Origin: Bacillota bacterium
GTDB taxonomy: Bacteria; Bacillota; Bacilli; Paenibacillales; NBRC-103111
Length of the DNA: 64,000 bases
Reading direction: 5' to 3'
Assembly: GCA_023386955.1 (NCBI GenBank)
Contig: JAEWIS010000031.1
Location: 1-64,000 of the forward strand
Position numbers and translations under genes: made by a program. Below, one piece after another: positions 62,021 to 64,000 of the stretch. How positions within the stretch are numbered: the first letter of the stretch is position 1; every line of letters starts with the position of its first letter. The notes under the pieces were generated by a model. The model was not told the origin of the DNA. It ran no database searches and worked only from the letters and a program-made list of their open reading frames with translations.

Positions 62021-62051
62021 AGCCGCTCATTACGGGAACGTAAGAGCGGCT
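62021..62051. terminator. Hairpin between tgl and the zinc-ribbon gene
   Basis: AGCCGCTC pairs with GAGCGGCT and an inner TTACG pairs with CGTAA, leaving one bulged base. There is no clear T-run, so a role as terminator is uncertain. Confidence 0.4.
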
Positions 62052-62139
62052 CTTTCGCAGCTGTACATGATATCAGGATATGGGCGAAAGCTTGAACAGG
62101 TTACTCCCCGGCAAAAGAAGCCCGGCTGCCAATCAGAAA

Positions 62140-62535
62140 TCAACCGAAGAAAAAGTCCAGTGTGGAACCAAGCTCCCCCGATTTTTTACCCCGTAAAATA
62201 TTCGGGTCATAAATCTCCACAAACCCGCAATCCGTGCACGAAACAAATAAGTAGTGATGATGCTGGATATCCAACAGCTTGGATAAGCCCGTTCCGGTCA
62301 TCGCCACCTCCTGGATGCTGCTGGACCTGCCCCCGCACTTGGTACACCGGAAGCGGCTGGCGATGATGTCTTCCACTCTATCCGTGGAATCCCGCTCCTC
62401 CCCCGTCTCTTCGCCCTCCAGCTCCCCGGACTCCGCCTCCAATACGGCCTCCTCCGGCAAAAAAATGGCCGTCTTACAATGAGGACAACGGTCATGGACC
62501 GGTTCCATCTCCTTATAGCACCATGGACATTCCAT
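62140..62535 (-). CDS. Zinc-ribbon protein
   Basis: A 131-residue protein with two zinc ribbons: CPWC...CPHC at residues 3-20, and RCTKCGG (about 63) with SCTDCGF (about 98) as the second. The middle part is acidic (EAESGELEGEETGEE). The second ribbon with the MTGTGLSKLLDIQHHHY segment matches a family of small predicted nucleic-acid-binding zinc-ribbon proteins. GGAGGG lies 8 nt before the ATG at 62535. It lies 29 bp after the DUF4129 gene on the same strand. Role unknown. Confidence 0.85.
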   Translation of the reverse strand: MECPWCYKEMEPVHDRCPHCKTAIFLPEEAVLEAESGELEGEETGEERDSTDRVEDIIASRFRCTKCGGRSSSIQEVAMTGTGLSKLLDIQHHHYLFVSCTDCGFVEIYDPNILRGKKSGELGSTLDFFFG

Positions 62536-62564
62536 ATGGGTATCCCTCCATCATGATGCTCCGC

Positions 62565-63929
62565 TTATTTGTCTGTGCTCCTGCTGCGGAACCGGGCCAC
62601 CTCTGCGTCATCCGGCTCCTGTCCGCCATAACGGGCCCGTTCGTAGGCATCGCTCAGCTCCCGGTCCAGAAGCTTCGCCGCCGTCTGTCCGGCAGCGGCG
62701 GCCTGCAGCCCGGGCTTCGGCTTGGCCGCTTCCCGGGCAGCTGCCGCGGCTGCTTCCGCCGGGGTCCATTCCGCCTGCCAGCGGAAGCCCACCCGGACTG
62801 CCCGGCGCACCGCCTGGGCATAGAGGTAACGCATCCGCTGGCGGTTGTCCGCAAGGTCCTCCCAGCGGACCTCGCGGCGACCTTGGAACAAGCGTTTCAG
62901 CCGTGCCAACGGACCGCCGCCGCCGGGTTTCCCCTCCCGGGTGGACAGCACCGTATCCACATATCCCGGGTCAGGGTCCTCGGTCTGGCCGTTGCCTCTC
63001 CGGGCGAACCAGGCCGCAACGCGCTTCAGCCACCCCGGAAGCCACCGGGACAGTCCCTTGAAGCAGTAATACACGAAGGCCGCAGCGGCTGCAATAAAGA
63101 CCACCATCAGCAGGTATTCCAGAATGACCCAAATGAGAGCCGGGTCACCCTTGGGCTCGGGCAAGCCGGATTGCTGCGGCCCCGGTGTGGCTGCCGGCTC
63201 CGGCGGCATTTCCACCGGTTCTCCGGCCATCAGGCCCAGCAGCCAGCGCAGGGCTTCCTTCACAGCCGTACCGATGGCGCCGTCCACCAAACCCCAGAAG
63301 GAAAGCAGAAAAATCGGAAGCCCGAATACCGCCACCAGCAACCGGTTAAAACGCCTCATGTGGCGGGCGGAAGCATTCCTGCCCCTGCCTCCATAAGCGC
63401 CTCCGGACATAGAATACGAGTTTCCGATCAGGATCGCCAGCAGAAAGAGCACCGATGCAATCACTGCCAAGCCGTCGGAATAGCTGCCCAGCCCTTCGGC
63501 CCGGTGGATATAAAAGCCGGAGGGTGCGCATAAGGCCAGTCCCATCCAAGGAAAGATAGGCTGGATTTCGCCTTTGCCGGAGCGGACAGCCCCTGCAGCC
63601 CGGACGGCCAGGACGATCCCCGCCACCGCCGACAACAGCGCGTTATACGAAACGCCGTGCAGCAGCCACGCCCAGCCCACCACCAAAGGCGCCGTCCAGA
63701 GAATCAGCAGACCCCGCCTGTTCAAAAAGGGAATCGCCGCAGATAAGGCACCCCATACGGTGTAGGCTGCCAAACCCGCCAGCCAGCCCCAGGCCCAGAC
63801 GCTGCCGTTATATAACGAGCCGGCTATCCCCAGCAGCACCGGAGACAGGGATACCAGCTCCAGCCAGCCGGGCGCGATGCCGGTCCAGCTTTTTTTTGCA
63901 TATGCCAAAAACGGATTGCCGGTCTTCAT
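62565..63929 (-). CDS. DUF4129 membrane protein
   Basis: A 454-residue protein. Five or six helices fill residues 25-265, with another near 275-300. A cytoplasmic C-terminal DUF4129 domain (about 350-454) has NRQRMRYLYAQAVRRAVRVGF and WTPAEAAAAA. Such proteins are usually last in a MoxR ATPase/DUF58/transglutaminase/DUF4129 operon, so the upstream neighbours are probably beyond the window edge. The ATG at 63929 follows GGGAGG by 6 nt; a TTG two codons earlier is rejected. Substrate or partner unknown. Confidence 0.85.
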   Translation of the reverse strand: MKTGNPFLAYAKKSWTGIAPGWLELVSLSPVLLGIAGSLYNGSVWAWGWLAGLAAYTVWGALSAAIPFLNRRGLLILWTAPLVVGWAWLLHGVSYNALLSAVAGIVLAVRAAGAVRSGKGEIQPIFPWMGLALCAPSGFYIHRAEGLGSYSDGLAVIASVLFLLAILIGNSYSMSGGAYGGRGRNASARHMRRFNRLLVAVFGLPIFLLSFWGLVDGAIGTAVKEALRWLLGLMAGEPVEMPPEPAATPGPQQSGLPEPKGDPALIWVILEYLLMVVFIAAAAAFVYYCFKGLSRWLPGWLKRVAAWFARRGNGQTEDPDPGYVDTVLSTREGKPGGGGPLARLKRLFQGRREVRWEDLADNRQRMRYLYAQAVRRAVRVGFRWQAEWTPAEAAAAAAREAAKPKPGLQAAAAGQTAAKLLDRELSDAYERARYGGQEPDDAEVARFRSRSTDK

Positions 63930-64000
63930 GGTCAACCTCCCTACTTACGTAAATCAAACCCGGTAACAGCCTCTGCCCCCGGTCCTCAGCCTGCTTGCGC

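Noticed and set aside
63930..64000. End of an upstream gene at the right edge
   Set aside because: One minus-strand frame ends in TGA near 63955, but about 50 bases are too few to call a gene or product.

Overview
The window reads as a chromosome segment of a spore-forming, GC-rich Bacillota, most likely Paenibacillus or a close relative. The evidence is a Tgl-type spore-coat transglutaminase, YesM/YesN-type two-component genes beside LplB/YtcP-type sugar permeases and lipoprotein binding proteins, an S-layer (SLH) anchored surface enzyme, an xpt guanine riboswitch, a FloT/NfeD pair behind a sigma-W-like promoter, and strong AGGAGG ribosome sites. I see no rRNA, tRNA, CRISPR array, transposase or prophage gene.

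Layout. 0.5-5.1 kb (minus): YhgE/Pip membrane protein, its TetR regulator and a 7TM sensor kinase. 5.4-10.3 kb: a Rossmann reductase, the flotillin/NfeD operon, a small unknown protein and a Tat-exported phosphoesterase. 10.4-19.9 kb (minus): a carbohydrate-uptake locus (two permeases, a binding lipoprotein, then an overlapping kinase/regulator/second binding protein operon). 20.4-24.0 kb (minus): a five-gene set around a glutathionylspermidine-synthase-like ATP-grasp ligase, with a Ser-rich secreted protein, a lipoprotein and DUF350. 24.1-27.7 kb: an aldose epimerase, an Atg22-like transporter and a zinc phospholipase C-like protein. 28.1-32.8 kb (minus): a 1573-residue SLH-anchored 5'-nucleotidase. 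33-36 kb: an orphan MoaD and a PadR/efflux pair with two ATGT-N8-ACAT operators. 36-39.4 kb: DUF1836 and CorC-like genes sharing a palindrome, then DUF554. 39.6-42.9 kb (plus): OlsB-like and LpxL-like acyltransferases, a YfhP-like hydrolase and two small proteins. 43.1-46.5 kb: riboswitch-xpt, a glycosyltransferase and a flippase-like protein. 46.7-51.4 kb: acetyltransferases, a nitrilase and a patatin. 51.6-55.7 kb (plus): a TFIIB-type zinc finger protein and a heterodimeric ABC exporter. 56.5-59.9 kb (plus): pflB-pflA behind two Rex/Fnr-like sites. 60-64 kb: DUF1992, tgl, a zinc-ribbon protein and a DUF4129 protein.

The most striking non-genic signal is a family of intergenic elements about 187 bp long. 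Each has four 27-bp boxes in the order forward, forward, reverse, reverse, starting at offsets 0, 50, 110 and 160. I count nine complete copies, one partial copy, and one further copy with unrelated palindromic boxes but nearly the same geometry. All lie between genes, next to at least one gene 3' end and never between two divergent starts. Several other tandem arrays (12, 13, 30, 40 and 51 bp periods) also sit between genes.

Some start codons were moved from the longest open frame to the ATG/GTG/TTG with a good ribosome site. All functions come from reading motifs and family resemblance by eye; no database search was possible.
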